64,000 nucleotides of DNA from Amorphophallus konjac (GCA_022559845.1 CM040125.1:205508102-205572101), one strand, 5' to 3'. Counted from the first letter of the stretch, positions 23,650 through 36,600 are shown. Numbers and translations: made by a program. Notes: a model not told the origin generated them from the letters alone.

Positions 23650-25098
23650 ATGGCGTCTTCTTCTACCCCATCAGGAGGTCAAGAGCTTGGTGTTCTCTCT
23701 GACGTGCCCGGTCACTTAAGCAATCTTGTGAAGCAGGGCAAGGTATGACTTGTGTGCAAACTATCTTTATTATTTTTGTTTTTTTCTTTTTTTTTGGTCC
23801 TTTTTGGATTTTTCTTGATAGGATCTGGCATGTTTATTGATTGATTTTCTCTTCTCTCTTCTTCCTTCTAAACGATGCAGCCTGTGCCTACTTTTCCCGG
23901 GGCAAGACATGCCCATCACTACGACTGGCTTCATGATTTGATGGATGCAATTACTCCCGCCATGAGGGTATTCATGCACCAGTGGCACCTGATCCGGCTG
24001 GTCATCATGGCGAAGTGCTTCAACAGCATGTCGTGGAACTGGGAATCCTTAGCAGCGTTGATCGAGCTGTGGCATCCAGATACGCACACCTTTATCTTCC
24101 CCGAGTTTGAGGCCTCGGTGCTGGTAGAAGAATTGGATTTCATCTTTCAGTGGAGCGACTTGGAGGTAGGCGAGCTGATTCACCTTCCTCCCTGGGATGA
24201 GATCCTAGCAGAAATTGTGCGAGACAAGCGCGAGGTTCGCCGGATGATGGACCATCGAGGGATCCTAGTCGACCGCCTAGCCGGATGGCTTGTGGGTTGT
24301 GTGAAGGATAAGGTAGTGGAAGCAAATCGACTGATGCGCGACGTGACATTGTGCCTAGGCAGGGCGTTACTCTTTCCTATGTCAGGCGACGTGCTGAGAC
24401 GAGAGTATGTGGGGCCCCTGACTCTCCTGTGGACAGGACATTATCTTTCTCGGGCGGTGCTGGCTCATATGTACTGTGGGCTCACTCAAATGAGTCTAGG
24501 TGGCAGTGCCATGGGGAGTTTATACCTTCTGTAGCTGTGGATGGAAGTCCACTTGAGTTTTGATTTTGACAGCGAGGCGACAACTACTTCCAAGGTCTTT
24601 GAGAAGAGCGCCATCTACCCCGCAAGGGCTATCTTTGGTCCTGAGGATCAGGTGATATGCAAGACGGCATTACTGAAGACTAGAGATGACTAGTGTGACT
24701 ACCTGAATTTCTTGCCTGAGGATGATTTCGTGTTTGTGCCGATGATGTATCGACATGAGGAATTTAGGGTTTACGGATCGCCAGAGCAGAAGTTATGGCT
24801 TGTGGGGGCCGAAGACTTGGTGTTGTACCAGGGACACCACTACCATCGCCAGGTGGGATTACCCAGATGGATCCCATGGGCAGCTTCAAAGAGAGGATTG
24901 ATTGCAAAGCACCTTCTGGGGACTGATGCGGATCGACAGTGACTAGACAGGATCGAGAAGGCGTGGAGACGCCATGCCGCCACGGTGAAGACCAAAGTGG
25001 ACATAGAGGAGGACAAAGATGAATTGAGGCGCTATGTGGGCTACCTACAAAGCTTCAGGCCAGCCGTGAATGAATTTATCATGAGGAGGCGTACCTGA
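23650..25098 (+). pseudogene. PMD-like gene 1 of E4, two exons, three stops
   Basis: Exon 1 (23650-23742) starts at an ATG and encodes 31 residues. GT at 23743 opens a 138-bp intron with a pyrimidine-rich tail and AG at 23880. Exon 2 continues in phase 0 with a His/Trp-rich helix region and then WHPDTHTFIFPEFEASVLVE, which corresponds to the plant mobile domain word W-x-P-x-T-H-T-F-x-x-x-x-G-E. The same frame runs to 25098 with TAG at 24532, TAG at 24691 and TGA at 24940. Near 24750 is FRVYGSPEQKLWLVGAEDL; the tail is charged. PMD proteins are aminotransferase-like nuclear proteins often found in plant transposons. The assignment is fair for the domain and low for any activity. Confidence 0.68.
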
Positions 25099-25309
25099 TT
25101 GGAGTTTGTTCAACATTTTCCCTTTATAGTTATGATAGATGGACTATATATATATATATTTTTTGTGTTTATCTTTTGGTTTGGACAATGAGTGATTGAT
25201 GGTTGTGGAACTTAGTAGATGGAATGAAATTATGTGAATGCATTTGGATGACTAGACTTGCATTAGGTTTTGTTGATTTTCCATTTTTTGTACATTTTTC
25301 CGCTGAACA

Positions 25310-26015
25310 AGGAGGAGGGCGGCCATGGTCCTAGCCACCTTCACTAAGGACTGGGCGGCCAGACATTTGGCCGCCCTCTGCTTTGAGGGTGTATTAAAAG
25401 GGTGGCCGCCCTCCTCATTTGGGCGGCCCTTGTTGTGGATGCCTTGGGAGCTAGAGAACTTGAGAGAGTGTTATTCTTGCTTAAGTGAGGTTTTAGCCAC
25501 TTAAATATTCTAGATCAAGCAATGGGGAGAAGGAGGGGTTGCCTTGACATTGCGCCCGATCCCCCTTTCTCAAGTGAAGAACAAGAGGAAGTAGAAGCTA
25601 CAATGAGCTCCTCTTCATCGGCCACAGTCTCTGCAAACTTGGAGGAGAGTAGAGATGATGGAAGTGATGGGGGAGAGGCTATCCCCGACGAAGGGGCGGC
25701 CGAAGGTGATGATGGAGATGAAGGTGAAGATAGCGAGGGTTTGGATGAAGGTGAGCCCGACCAAGGGAAGAGAGGGCATCCGGGAAGGTAAGCTTTGTGC
25801 CCCTACTTTGTATTCATTATATCAGTATGTGGATGTGTGTTTAATGGAGAGATGGAGGTTGGTTTGATGGTTTGAGGGGGATGAACCTGTAGGCGGCCAA
25901 GGTGGTGGTCGCCCACTGATCTGGGCGGCCAGGGCGCTGGTCGCCCACAGGTGGGCTTGGGCGGCCAGGCCTTTGGCCGTCCAGGGAGGTGGGCGACTAG
26001 GCCTTTGGCTGCCCT
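25310..26015. repeat. GGCGGCC hairpin words in E4
   Basis: Copies of GGGCGGCCA, a short spacer and TGGCCGCCC cluster at 25313-25430 and 25893-26010, the second inside the first intron of PMD gene 2. The same words occur in both LTRs and at 23424-23520. They read equally on either strand. Confidence 0.8.
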
Positions 26016-28375
26016 GCTCCCAGGGCTTGTGAAGTCTTGAAAAATGGAAAGAATGTGGAGTGGCTTGGAAGATCTAATGAATTCTTTGTGTTTTTTTTCT
26101 AATGTGTGTAGGGTCCACAAAGGATAAGAGCCCGAGTCACATGGGACTTGGTGTGGGCTTGGTATCATGCCCTACCTCCTCGGCAATGGGAGAGGGTGGA
26201 TAGAAAGGGTTTCGGCCCATTCTTCAGGATTCGACCCTTCCAGGTGGATGCCACCTTCCTCACGGCGGTGCTGGAGAGATGGGTGGATAGATGTAAAGCA
26301 TTTGTGATGCCATGGGGGCATATGATCCCCACCCTTGAGGACGTGGCCTTCTTGACGGGATTGCCGGTGGCAGGGATCCCGGTGCTCGGCCGAGAGCTAA
26401 AATATTATCGTGAGGAGGTAGAGGACTTGCTCGGGCCTCAGTTGGCTCGATCTAAGAGACCAGTGACCAGTCTTCCGCCCAGGAAGATCAGTACTGCAAT
26501 GGGGCTCGCGAGGATGACACGCTGGCCGCTAGAGGATCTAGATGTGTACTCGGGGTGAGTGAGACAAAGACTCGGATCTCAAGGGAGGAGCGAGCAGCAG
26601 GAGTTGTGGCTTTTCTTCCTGTACTTCTTTGGGAGGCTGTTGTTTGCTACCGCCTCAAACAAGGTGAATCTGATGTATCTCTTGCTGGTGCGGGATCTAG
26701 AGCAGGGACCCCAACTTGCGTGGGGGAGAGCGATGCTGGCGCACCTCTTCGCCACCTTGGATCCAGTGCGCCCAGGTTCGGGGAACCTGCTTGGTTTCAC
26801 GCCCTTCTTACAGGTACAAGTCTACCCCTTTTAGGCATGTTGATTCTAAATTGATTGATTGATTAATTGTTTGTTTTCTTGTGTTTTTAGGTTTGGGGGT
26901 ACACTCGGTTCCCACTATGTCGTGGCAAGATTCCGCGATCCCTGACGTAGGTGGTCCCTCTTATGGCTAGATGGGAGATATTCCGGGACCGGCGTCTGGT
27001 GGCCACTGGACTCACTGACCTTAGGACGGCTTTAGATGAGTACCCTCCCCACCAGGTGAGTGTTTTGGTTAAAAGAGTTGTGTAATGTTTCAGCATTTGT
27101 TATGTACTCAATTAGCAAAACATTCATCTTTTCTTTGATGTGTGGCAGGTGATTTGGACTCCTTACGCGACGGAGGATACCACCCCTCAGCCTTGGGTGA
27201 GGGAGGGGTGAGCTTGGTTCCATAGAGATACCGTGCTGTTCTGCGTGAACCTGGGGGAGCCGCTCTTCCTTCGCCTAGTATAGAGGACGCTGGGGTGGGA
27301 TCAGCCGGTAGTGGCGATTCCAACCGAGCATGAGTCGGACCGGGGACGCCGACAGACTTCGGCGAGCGATCAAGACTGGGCCTCCCGCTACCGCAGGGAG
27401 GCAGAGGCACTATAGAAAGGCCCCTCACTAGAGCATGACCGGACCGTGAGGAGTAGCGAGATCTACTTGGCGGACTATTAGGACCGGTATGCTGGACGGC
27501 TTCGTCTCGACACCCGAGAGGTGAGTTACTCTTTTGGCTCTCAAATGTGATGCTTTTGTTTAAGCAATGTAGCTAATTGAGCTTGAGGATATGATGTGCA
27601 GATGTCAGAGACTGAGGCTGTAAGGATTCTCAAGGATCGGATAGGTGTCCTTAACCAGAGGATCATGAACTTGCAACACGAGATCCGAGAGATGGTGAGC
27701 CAACAATAACTTGATTGATATTAAGCTTGGGATTTGTTGCATTTGACTAACCGTTTGCCCCTTGTCTTACCAGCGAGGGGAATTGGCCTATGTGCGAGTG
27801 AGGGCAGGAGCGGGTGGAGAGGCTGGCCCTTCATCCCGGGTCGAGGCCCGAGAGGAGCTGGAGGATCGCCTGGCGGGGGCCATCGAGTGAGCCGAGGAGC
27901 GAGAGGCTGAGCTGGCCGAGATGGTGAGAACCTAACACTCAAGTTGAAGACAACCCTCTCTTTCTACATCTTTGTTTGGCCTTACCTGATGATTCCTTTT
28001 CTGCAGAGGAAGGAACTGGCAGCCACCCTGGCTGTTCGTCGGGAACAGGATGCGCGGATAGAGGAGTTGAAACGCCGCGTTGGAGAGATGAGCTCCATTG
28101 AGAGGATCGAGGGTTGCCTTGCCGAGGAAAAGGAAAGAGAAGCCGAGGCGCGAGCTCGAGAGATTGCGATGGTAGTTCGGGAGTAGCGGGACCTTGACCA
28201 GTTAGAGGCCTTGCGACGACGAGTGCTGCAGAGGTACCAGGGCAGAGGCGCCCCAGGAGAGGGAGCTAGGCTTGCGACTCCTTCTGAGTCACTCCGGCCC
28301 TTGGGAGATGTGCATTTCACGATGGAGGAGCTTATGAACATGATGCCATCACATGCAGAGCAGGGAGTGGTCTAG
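25522..28375 (+). pseudogene. PMD gene 2 of E4: seven exons with coiled-coil tail
   Basis: Exon 1 (25522-25787) is acidic and Ser/Gly/Asp-rich. Exon 2 (26112-26812) has LERWVDRCKAFVMPWGHMIP followed by TLEDVAFLTGLPV, a clear plant mobile domain word. Exon 3 (26891-27053) has VWGYTRFPLCRGKIP, the family's late W-x-x-x-R-F-P word. Exon 4 starts at 27151 (VIWTPYATEDT) and ends near 27520 at GTGAGT. Exons 5 (27602-27694), 6 (27774-27923) and 7 (28007-28375) encode a Glu/Arg-rich coiled coil. All introns are GT-AG. In-frame stops lie at 26556, about 26948, 27208, 27280, 27412, 27468, 27888 and 28184. The exon 1 to exon 2 phase is one base off, so exon 1 may be mis-set or frameshifted. Confidence 0.82.
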
Positions 28376-29377
28376 CTAGCCGCATCAGGTTCGAGGGTTC
28401 ACGACCTTTGAGATTGTGAGACATGGGAGGTAGAGATGGAGATGAGGCTGATAGTCGACGGATTCGACCTCGCACCGGTGCAGATTAGGAGAGAGATAGA
28501 GAGAGAGAGAGAGACGCAGCTGGGTAGCAACTGCCCCTTTTGTACACTGGGGATATGCCTCTAGGATGTTGTATCGCTAGAATGTAATGGACATATTTTG
28601 GATGTGAAATGGACGATCTGTAGTGTACTTGGCTTGGCTTGACGCCGTCTTCCCTTTTTTACCTGTTTCAACCACACTAAAGGGAAAATGTTAGTGTAGT
28701 ATGTTTTTAGCCCCCTGTCAAAAGCAGATAGTACCTTTCTCGATGTAGGGTCAGAGGGCTAAATCTTATTAACAAGATTAGAATGAAGAAGAGTAAACGT
28801 GATATGCACATGCAAGCAAGCGAAATGTAAACAGAAAGGGAAACATGATCATGCAATGCTCATGCGGATGCAAAACATATTTTTGGATTTTGAATTTTTA
28901 CGCAATTTTTTGTTTTTTTAGAAATATATTTGAATTTTTTGTGTTTTGTGCTTTTATGTTGTTTTGGAGTTATGAATTTTCAATTTGTTTTTGGGATTTG
29001 AATATATTGATTTTTTTTTGGGACGCCTGGTGACCACCCATATGGCACCTGACCTACATGGAGACAGGGGTTTTCTAAATTACCTCCCAGGTATCCTGAG
29101 CACACATCTAGGTTCATTCGGGCCTCTAGACTCCTTGAATGATGGTCCCGCCGGTTAAGTCTTATCCTGATGACAATGCCGTACTGCCAAGCATAGGCTC
29201 CCAGTTGCTTCCGACCACAGGGATACACCCAAAAAGTGTTCGAGGTAAATGATTTGTCTGACCTGGGTCTATTTCCTCACAACTCTAGATGGTATATGAT
29301 GGAACACCTTGGAACCCTAACGGTCAACCGCGCGACGCTGACCCGGAATCAGACGCCATCGCACACATAGGTGACAC
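28376..29377. other. E4 non-coding region
   Basis: No gene is seen. It holds a short (GA)n run at 28489-28514 and AT-rich sequence at 28860-29020. The GACAC target copy of E5 occupies 29373-29377. Confidence 0.5.
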
Positions 29378-31514
29378 TGATGTGATACGAACCTCCGAGT
29401 TTGATATTTTCTCTTCTTTTCATTTTTTTGTTTCTCCAACATAAAGATTGGCAAATAATAACATGCTCTCCATACTAATTCCCTTTTCATTGCAGCATAA
29501 CCTCGTGAGGTTCAGGTCTTAGATAAGAGCTTTATCTACTGGAGATTTAGTGGAAGGCAACCCCATCGCTTCGTGGTTGCTTGAGTTCCACGCATTCACG
29601 TTTGCCTTGTTTTTTTCTTGCTCTTTGAGGACATTTCCTGAGTCCCACAAGAGACTCCATATGGACCAACTTGAGAGGTGGAAAGACCTGAAGGCTCTCC
29701 AAGAGAACAATTGATGGGCACACTCTTGGATCCCTCATTTTTTAGTGCACTGAGAAATCTAAGATGAGAGTAATCAAGAATGGATTCAGAACTCAAACTA
29801 ACTACTGCTATTTGTGGGACATCTTGCGGCTGTTATACAAGTGAAGTACCATTTCTAAATGAATGACAATTAACCTCAGGGATTCCTTTGTTGATTTCAT
29901 TTCTTCAACATGGGTGGGGCATGCTTTAGAAATTCTTTTCTTTTGTGGCCAATAGTGATGGGACAGATGGAGAAAACGGGGCTCTGTTTTTGGGAGGCTC
30001 TCTCAATGAGCTATCAAGGGAGAAGCTTGAGGGCGTTTTGATATAGAAATGAGGGGAAGAGAGGGTGAGGGAGGGGTGTATTAGATTAAGGTCAACTAAA
30101 GATAGTTATGGAGGGGAATGGAAGGGTACGGGGCGGTGCTCTATTTTTCTGAGTGCTTGGACTGTGGGGTGCTTGGACTGTGGAGTCTGTAAAGGTTCTG
30201 CAGGGAGATGGAGGGCGTAGTAGGGGGGGGGGGGCAAGAGGCACCTGCAGTGCATGAAGATGAGAAGGCGAGAGTTTGGCAGGTGGAGGGCGGCTACGTG
30301 TGTTGGAAGGGAGAATGACAGAGGGAGAGGGGGCATGAGAGTTAGTGAGAGTTAGAGAGAAGGAGAGATGGGGACGTAAGAGGGAAGGGAGGGGAAGATC
30401 TGGGCATCGCACCCAGCCGAAGGGGGGGGAAGGACGTGCTCGCCGTGATTGGAGGGAATGGAGGGGGTTGGTAGCGGTGGAGCTCCGGTGAGGCAGGACC
30501 CTTCGTTCGTCGGCGCCGTGCTCGGATGCCGCTGCATGGCCGGTTGCCATGCTTGCCATGTCCGGACGCGGAGTGGTCGCCATGTTCAGAGGGGGACCAT
30601 GGTCCGTCGACGCTAGAAGCTACTGCCGACGTTGCCAGCATGCTTCCGTGTAGGGAAGTTTCATGGTTGGATGTAGTGGCGTTCGACGGTGCGAGCTCCT
30701 CCTTGCTGCTGTCGAGTTGGGTGCGGTTCGGCGGTGGCGAGCAGGGGTGCAAGGCGTAGGGTGTAGGGTGGTGGTGAGCTGGGTGCCTGAGACGATGGCT
30801 ACGTGCTGGCGAGGGGCGGGATGATGCCTGGTGTTCTGCATGGTGCTTGGAGGGTGGGTGGCGTAGAAGGTGGGGCCAGAGGCCCTATTCATGTTGCAGG
30901 TGGGGTGGAAGAGGGAGTGGAGAGGAAGGCGGATGGGGGGGGGTAAGGAGGCATGACTCATGTTTGTAGGTGAGGTGGATGAAGGGAGCAGTGGAGAGAC
31001 AACTGGACTTGCTTGGCTAGGAAGGGGTCCGCGGTGGAGCAGGGAAGGTCGAACGGGAAGATGGTGAAACTGTAGCAGTGGGAGAGGGAGGGGTTGGGGC
31101 CGCATCTCACGGCCGGGTAACTTGGGCTTCTCACCCACGGGGAGGGGCATCTCACCCCATCTCCTTCTCAGAGAAGAGAACACAAGGAAGGCTTCTCACC
31201 TCACTTGGGATATTATTTCCAAAAATTCTAATCACTTCATTGTCTCTTAAAGAGAGGTTACATGTCACCTTTATAGACTCAACAAAGAAAATCAAAAGAC
31301 ACTCATTAAGCTTCAACTAACACCTAACACCTAAGACTCATTATATCTCTAGTAGGAAGACCAAATGACACTTAAAAAAAGACTATCACATGATGTGGAT
31401 ATTTTATGTCCACTACGAAAGAAAACACACATCTAGGCCCACTAATATGGCCCAAAACACTTAAAATAGCAAATATAATTTGATAGTTGTCCAAGTTGCT
31501 TGACGATCCCGTCA
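29378..31514 (-). repeat. E5 left LTR (3' LTR)
   Basis: It is 2,137 bp, TGATGTGATACG to GATCCCGTCA. It contains a Pro/Ser-rich pseudo-frame on the minus strand (about 30092-31183), a run of 12 G at 30223-30234 and extended purine bias on the plus strand. The site where the other LTR was later invaded (CCAACTTGAGAGGTGGAAAG near 29670) is still empty here. Confidence 0.92.
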
Positions 31515-31608
31515 AACCCCTCCGCTTGGAGGAGGTTCGACCTCGAACCTCGTAGCTCAGGATCCCGATCTGATGGAACAGCTCGGTTCCCTAAGCTCTG
31601 ATACCATT
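31515..31608 (-). other. E5 minimal internal region with primer site and purine tract
   Basis: In minus sense: AA, the initiator-Met primer site (31606-31595, TGGTATCAGAGC), about 65 nt containing the dyad AGGTTCGAGGTCGAACCT, and the tract GCGGAGGGGTT (31525-31515) touching the 3' LTR. Both priming signals for reverse transcription are therefore kept in 94 nt. Confidence 0.9.
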
Positions 31609-32269
31609 TGATGTGATACGTACCTCCGAGTTCGATATTTTCCCTTCTTTTCATTTTGATACGAACCTCCGAGTTCGATATTTTCTCTTCTATTCATTTT
31701 TTTGTTTTTCCAACATAAAGATTGGCAAACAATAACATGCTCTCCATACTAATTCCCTTCTCATGGTAGCATAACCTCATGAGGTTCGGGTCTTAGATAA
31801 GAGCTTTATCTACTGGAGATTTAGTGGAAGGCAACCCCATCGCTTCGTGATTGCTTGAGTTCCATGCATTCACGTTTGCCTTGCTTTTTTCTTGCTCATT
31901 GAGGACATTTCCTAAGTCCCACAGGAGACTCCAGATGGACCAACCTGAGAGGTGTTGTGTCCCCTGTGGTTCTGGGGTTTTGATGATGACAAATATTATG
32001 TCTCATTATGTTTACATGTACATCCTTGATGATATAATCTTGATATATTATGAGAAACTATCTGAACAGGTTTAAGAATGACTCACAGGTCATGAAGTCA
32101 ATTCAAGTCAAATCATTGACAGGTAAGGTCAATGCACAGTCAGATCAGGTAATGTTCTGCCTACTCTCAGATCTGTGCATATGTTAATTTTTATACAGAA
32201 ATGTTGGTGCATAGGTTAAGTCCATGCACGCACACACAAAGTCCATACATTGCATTGTAGCATGACGCA

Positions 32270-33512
32270 CACACAAGTCTATACACTGTCCTGCTGCACG
32301 CCACATTCACTCATAGTCCATGCATTGTCAAGTCTATACATCGTCTCTCTTAGCGTCTATGTGCATAGTCCATGCATTCTCAAGTCTATACATATACATC
32401 ATCTCACTCAGCGTCTTTGTGCATGGAGCATTCAAGTCTGTACAGCGTTTGCCTAGAATGCATCGGACAAGTCTATACATCGCTGCATGCATCACTTAAA
32501 GTCTATACAGAGTTCTGCATAGTTTGCATCGGTCAAGTCTGTACATCGCTGCATGTATTTCTTCAAGTCTGTACATTGGCCAAGTCTACACATCGTCGCC
32601 TATTCATGCATCACTTCTAAAGTCTGTACATCCTTTTGTGGCGTATCAATGCAACGTTTGAACATTACATCGGCCAAGTCTATACACTGCATGCTCACCA
32701 AGTCCATACACCAGCAAGTCTATACATTGGCTGCTGCATGCTCACTAAGTCCAAACACTCGCAAGTCTGCACATTGCTGCACGCAGAGTCTACACATTAC
32801 CTGCTGTTGTGTTTGTGCATACTTTGTTTAAGTGCATTCTGCATAACAAATCAACAAGTTTGTACATTGCTGTCGCATGCACACGAAGTCAATACAATTG
32901 TTAACGGCATGTCAGTGCATACATTTTTATTGTGCATACTTCACCTTGTGCACACTGCATTACACATCAGCAAGTCTGTACAACGTTTGCATATTGCATC
33001 AGTTCAAAGTCTATACATCGCTTAGTGCATTACATGCATTCATCAAGAGTCTGTACACTCGGTGTCTGCGTCTCATGACTTTCAAGTATGTACACTTGTT
33101 GTCTGCATCACAAGCATTCAAGTCTATACACTCTTTGTGTCTGCATTACACACGTTCAAAGTCTGTACATTCATCAATGGCTGTGAAATCCTTCAAAGCA
33201 AGTCTGTACATCGTGTGCATCATTTTTCAAGTCTATACATTCTTTAGCACAGTTCGCAGCTGAGTCTGAAGTCTGTACAGCCTGTTCTTCATACAAGTCT
33301 GTGCATGCATAAATCAAAGTCTATACATCCTCACTGTGCATACTTTGTTTAAGTGCATTCTGTATTAAAAACCAGCACTTTGTACATTGCTGTCGCATGT
33401 ATGCATTTAAAGTCTGTACAGAGGTTGACTGCATGTCCGAGCATCCATTATTCATTGTGTAGACTTTCCTATATGCATTTGTGCATTGTTCAAAACAAGT
33501 CTGTACATCGTC
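32270..33512. repeat. Dispersed AAGTCTATACA-type motif field
   Basis: The word AAGTCTRTACA recurs several dozen times at irregular spacing of about 20-70 bp, often followed by TCG or TTG and by GCAT-rich spacers. The same word on the opposite strand fills 19640-20290 and 57410-58290 and forms the minisatellite at 2831-3110. Confidence 0.88.
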
Positions 33513-33679
33513 CTTTGGTTCAAAGCTTGAACTAACTCGATGCATCTATTTTTCTCTTCTTTTAGGTTGATTCAAGCTTATGAGTGGGCACGTGATCTGA
33601 GGTTGGCACTTGGCACGTGATCCGAGGTTATCTCTGTCAAAGAGGGCACAAGCCCTGAATACGCCCTAGTTGCTGCTGC

Positions 33680-33686
33680 TATAAAT
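33680..33686 (+). promoter_or_regulatory. TATA box of the solo LTR
   Basis: TATAAAT, followed by TGAAGACTCCTC, lies directly downstream of the motif field, the position expected for an LTR promoter driven by upstream repeats. Confidence 0.62.
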
Positions 33687-36600
33687 TGAAGACTCCTCTA
33701 TCTGGAGAAGAGAAGGAAAGTGATCGAAGCAGAGAGGCAGAGAGCAGAAAAAGCAGAAGAAGAATAAGGAGAGAGTAGCAGAGAGGTTGAAAGCAGAAGA
33801 AGAAAAAGAACGAGAGAAAGAGAAAGAGAAGCAGAGAGAAGAAGAAAGAAGAGGAAGAAAGAAAGAGAAGGGAGAGAGCTCGTGAGGAAGAAGAGAGACT
33901 GAAGCTTCATCAGAACACTTATCAGTCTAGCAATTGGATCAGATCCAAACCAGATTTGCTCCTGCGAGAGCTACACTTTGTGGATTTCATTTCCAGCTTT
34001 CTGATTGCTGTATTTTTGTTTTCTATTTTCTTTTCTTTTACACTTCCTTGGCTTGTTGTTCTTCTGATTCTCTGGTTTGAGGTCGGGTTCCTCCTGTGGT
34101 CTCAGGAGAAGGGAGATTTGTTCTCCGGTTTGCTAGTGAATGTGTGTCACTAGTGTTTCCCTCTAGTGTGGAGGAAGAGAGGTCCGTGACCTCTGGTTTG
34201 CAAGTGACTGGGCGTCACTTGTAGGTTCCCTCTGGGTTTTAGAGGAAGGGAGACTTGGTGTCTCCGGTTGCAAGTGACTGGTGTCGCTTGTGGGTTCCCT
34301 CTTGGGTGGAGGAAGAGAGACTTCGGTCTCTGGTTGCTAGTGACGAGCAGTCACTAGTGGTTACCCTCCGGTCTGGAGGAAGAGGGGAGGTTGTTCCCCT
34401 GATCAAGCTGTTTGGCAGCACTTGTTTGCAGACTGAGTCTGCGGTTCTAGCTCGTGCTAGTGGAAGCCTCACTCCGGTTTGGAGTGAGGGGTGGACGTAG
34501 GTCTATGGACCGAACCACCTAAAAAATCTTCTGTGCCATTGTTTGTCTTGTGTGTTTGCCCCTTATCTTCTACCTCTTTCACAGGTTGTCTGAGCATTCT
34601 TGTTTCTATCTGAAGTGACCTTGAGCATATATGTTTTGCTAAGTGAGTCTGGTTTGCATAGTTCTGTCTTCGGCATTAGACTTGATCAGGTACCTCCAGT
34701 ATTGTTAGCAGTTCAATTGATTGATCAAATGTTTCTTTGAATTTCTTTTTGAAGAGCTCAATAGTTTTTATTCCGCAACTGTGTCTAGCTACAGGCTTAT
34801 TGTTTTTAAGTGGGGCAATTTTGTAGAGGGATACATTCACCCCCCCTCTGTATCCATCGCACCGTCCCAACAAGAGGTGGAAAGACCTGAAGGCTCCCCA
34901 AGAGAACAATTGATGGGCACACTCTTGGATCCCTCATTTTTTAGTGCACTGAGAAATCTAAGATGAGAGTCATCAGGAATGGATTCAGAACTCAAACTAA
35001 CTACTGCTATTTGTGGGACATCTTGTGGCTGTTATGCAAGTGAAGTACCATTTCTAAATGAATGACAATTAACTTCAGGGATTCCTTTGTTTATTTCATT
35101 TCTTCAACATGGGTGGGGCATGCTTCAGAAATTCTTTTCTTTTGTGGCCAATAGTGATGGGACAGATGGAGAAAACGGGGCTCTGTTTTTGGGAGGCTCT
35201 CTCAATGAGCTATTAGGGGAGAAGCTTGAGGGCGTTTTGATATAGGAATGAAGGGAAGAGAGGGTGAGGGAGGGTGGTATTAGATTAAGGTCAACTAAAG
35301 ATAGTTATGGAGGGGAATGGAAGGGTACAGGGCGGTGCTCTATTTTTCTGAGTGCTTGGACTGTGGGGATGCTTGGACTGTGGAGTCTGTAAAGGTTCTG
35401 CAGGGAGATGGAGGGCGTAGTAGTGCGGGGGGGGGGGGGGGGGGGAAGAAGCACCTGCGGTGCATGAAGATGAGAAGGTGGGAGTTTGGCCGGTGGAGGG
35501 CGGCTACGTGTGTGGGAAGAGAGAATGATAGAGGGAGAGGGGGCGTGAGAGTTAGAGAGAAGGAGAGATGGGGACGTAAGAGGGAAGGGAGGGGAAGATC
35601 TGGGCATCACACCCAACCGAAGGGGGGGGGGGGAGGACGTGCTCGCCGTGCTTGGAGGGAATGGAGGGGGTTGGCAGCGGTGCAGCTCCGGTGAGGCAGG
35701 ACCCTTCGCTCATCGGCGCCGTGCTCGGATGCCGCTGCATGGCCGGTTGCCATGCTCGCCATGTCCGGATGCGGAGTGTTCGCCATGTTCGGAGGGGGAC
35801 CGTGGTCCGTCGACGCTCGAAGCTGCTGTCGACGTCGCCAGCATGCTCCCGTGTAGGGAAGTTTCATGGTTGGATGTAGTGGCGTTCGACGGTGCGAGCT
35901 CCTCCTTGCTGCTGTCGAGTTGGGTGCGGTTCGGCAGTGGCGAGCAGGGGTGCAAGGCGTAGGGTGTAGGGTGGTGGTGAGCTGGGTGCCTGAGATGATG
36001 CCTGCGTGCTGGCGAGGGGCGGGCTGATGCCTGGTGTTCTGCATGGTGCTTGGAGGGTGGGTGGCGTAGAAGGCGGGGCCAGAGGCCCTATTCATGTTGC
36101 AGGTGGGGTGGAAGAGGGAGAGGAGAGGAAGGCGGCTGGGGGGGGTGAGGAGGCATGACTCATGTTTGTAGGTGAGGTGGATGAAGGGAGCAGTGGAGAG
36201 ATAACTGGACTTGCATGGCTAGGAAGGGGTCCGCAGTGGAGCAGGGAAGGTCGAACGGGAAGATGGTGAAACTGTAGCAGTGGGAGAGGGAGGGGTTGGG
36301 GCCGCATCTCACGGTCGGGTAACTTGGGCTTCTCACCCACGGGGAGGGGCATCTCACCCCATCTCCTTCTTGGAGAAGAGAACACAAGGAAGGCTTCTCA
36401 CCTCACTTGGGATATTGTTTCCAAAAATTCTAATCACTTCATTGTCTCTTAAAGAGAGGTTACATGTCACCTTTATAGACTCCACAAAGAAAATCAAAAG
36501 ACACTCATTAAACATCAACTAACACCTAACACCTAAGACTCATTATATCTCTAGTAGGAAGGCTAAAAGACACTTAAAAAAAGACTATCACAGGATGTGG

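Larger units (their letters stand above)
31953..34872 (+). mobile_element. Copia solo LTR with perfect AGAGG target duplication
   Basis: The LTR is 2,920 bp, starting TGTTGTGTCCCC and ending CCGTCCCAACA, with AGAGG at 31948-31952 and 34873-34877. The other E5 LTR has the uninterrupted site, which proves the borders. There is no internal sequence. The 3' end carries the GGGATACATTCACCCCCCC block of the family. Plus sense is set by that block and by the TATA box. Confidence 0.96.

Noticed and set aside
25522..25787. Acidic exon as a separate small gene
   Set aside because: It ends in a donor-like GTAAGC and the next exon is a PMD domain, so a first exon is more likely, although the splice phase is one base off.
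30092..31183. Long Pro/Ser-rich minus-strand frames in the E5 LTRs (again at 35305-36385)
   Set aside because: They lie in purine-biased LTR sequence, are broken differently in the two LTR copies, and match no known protein word.
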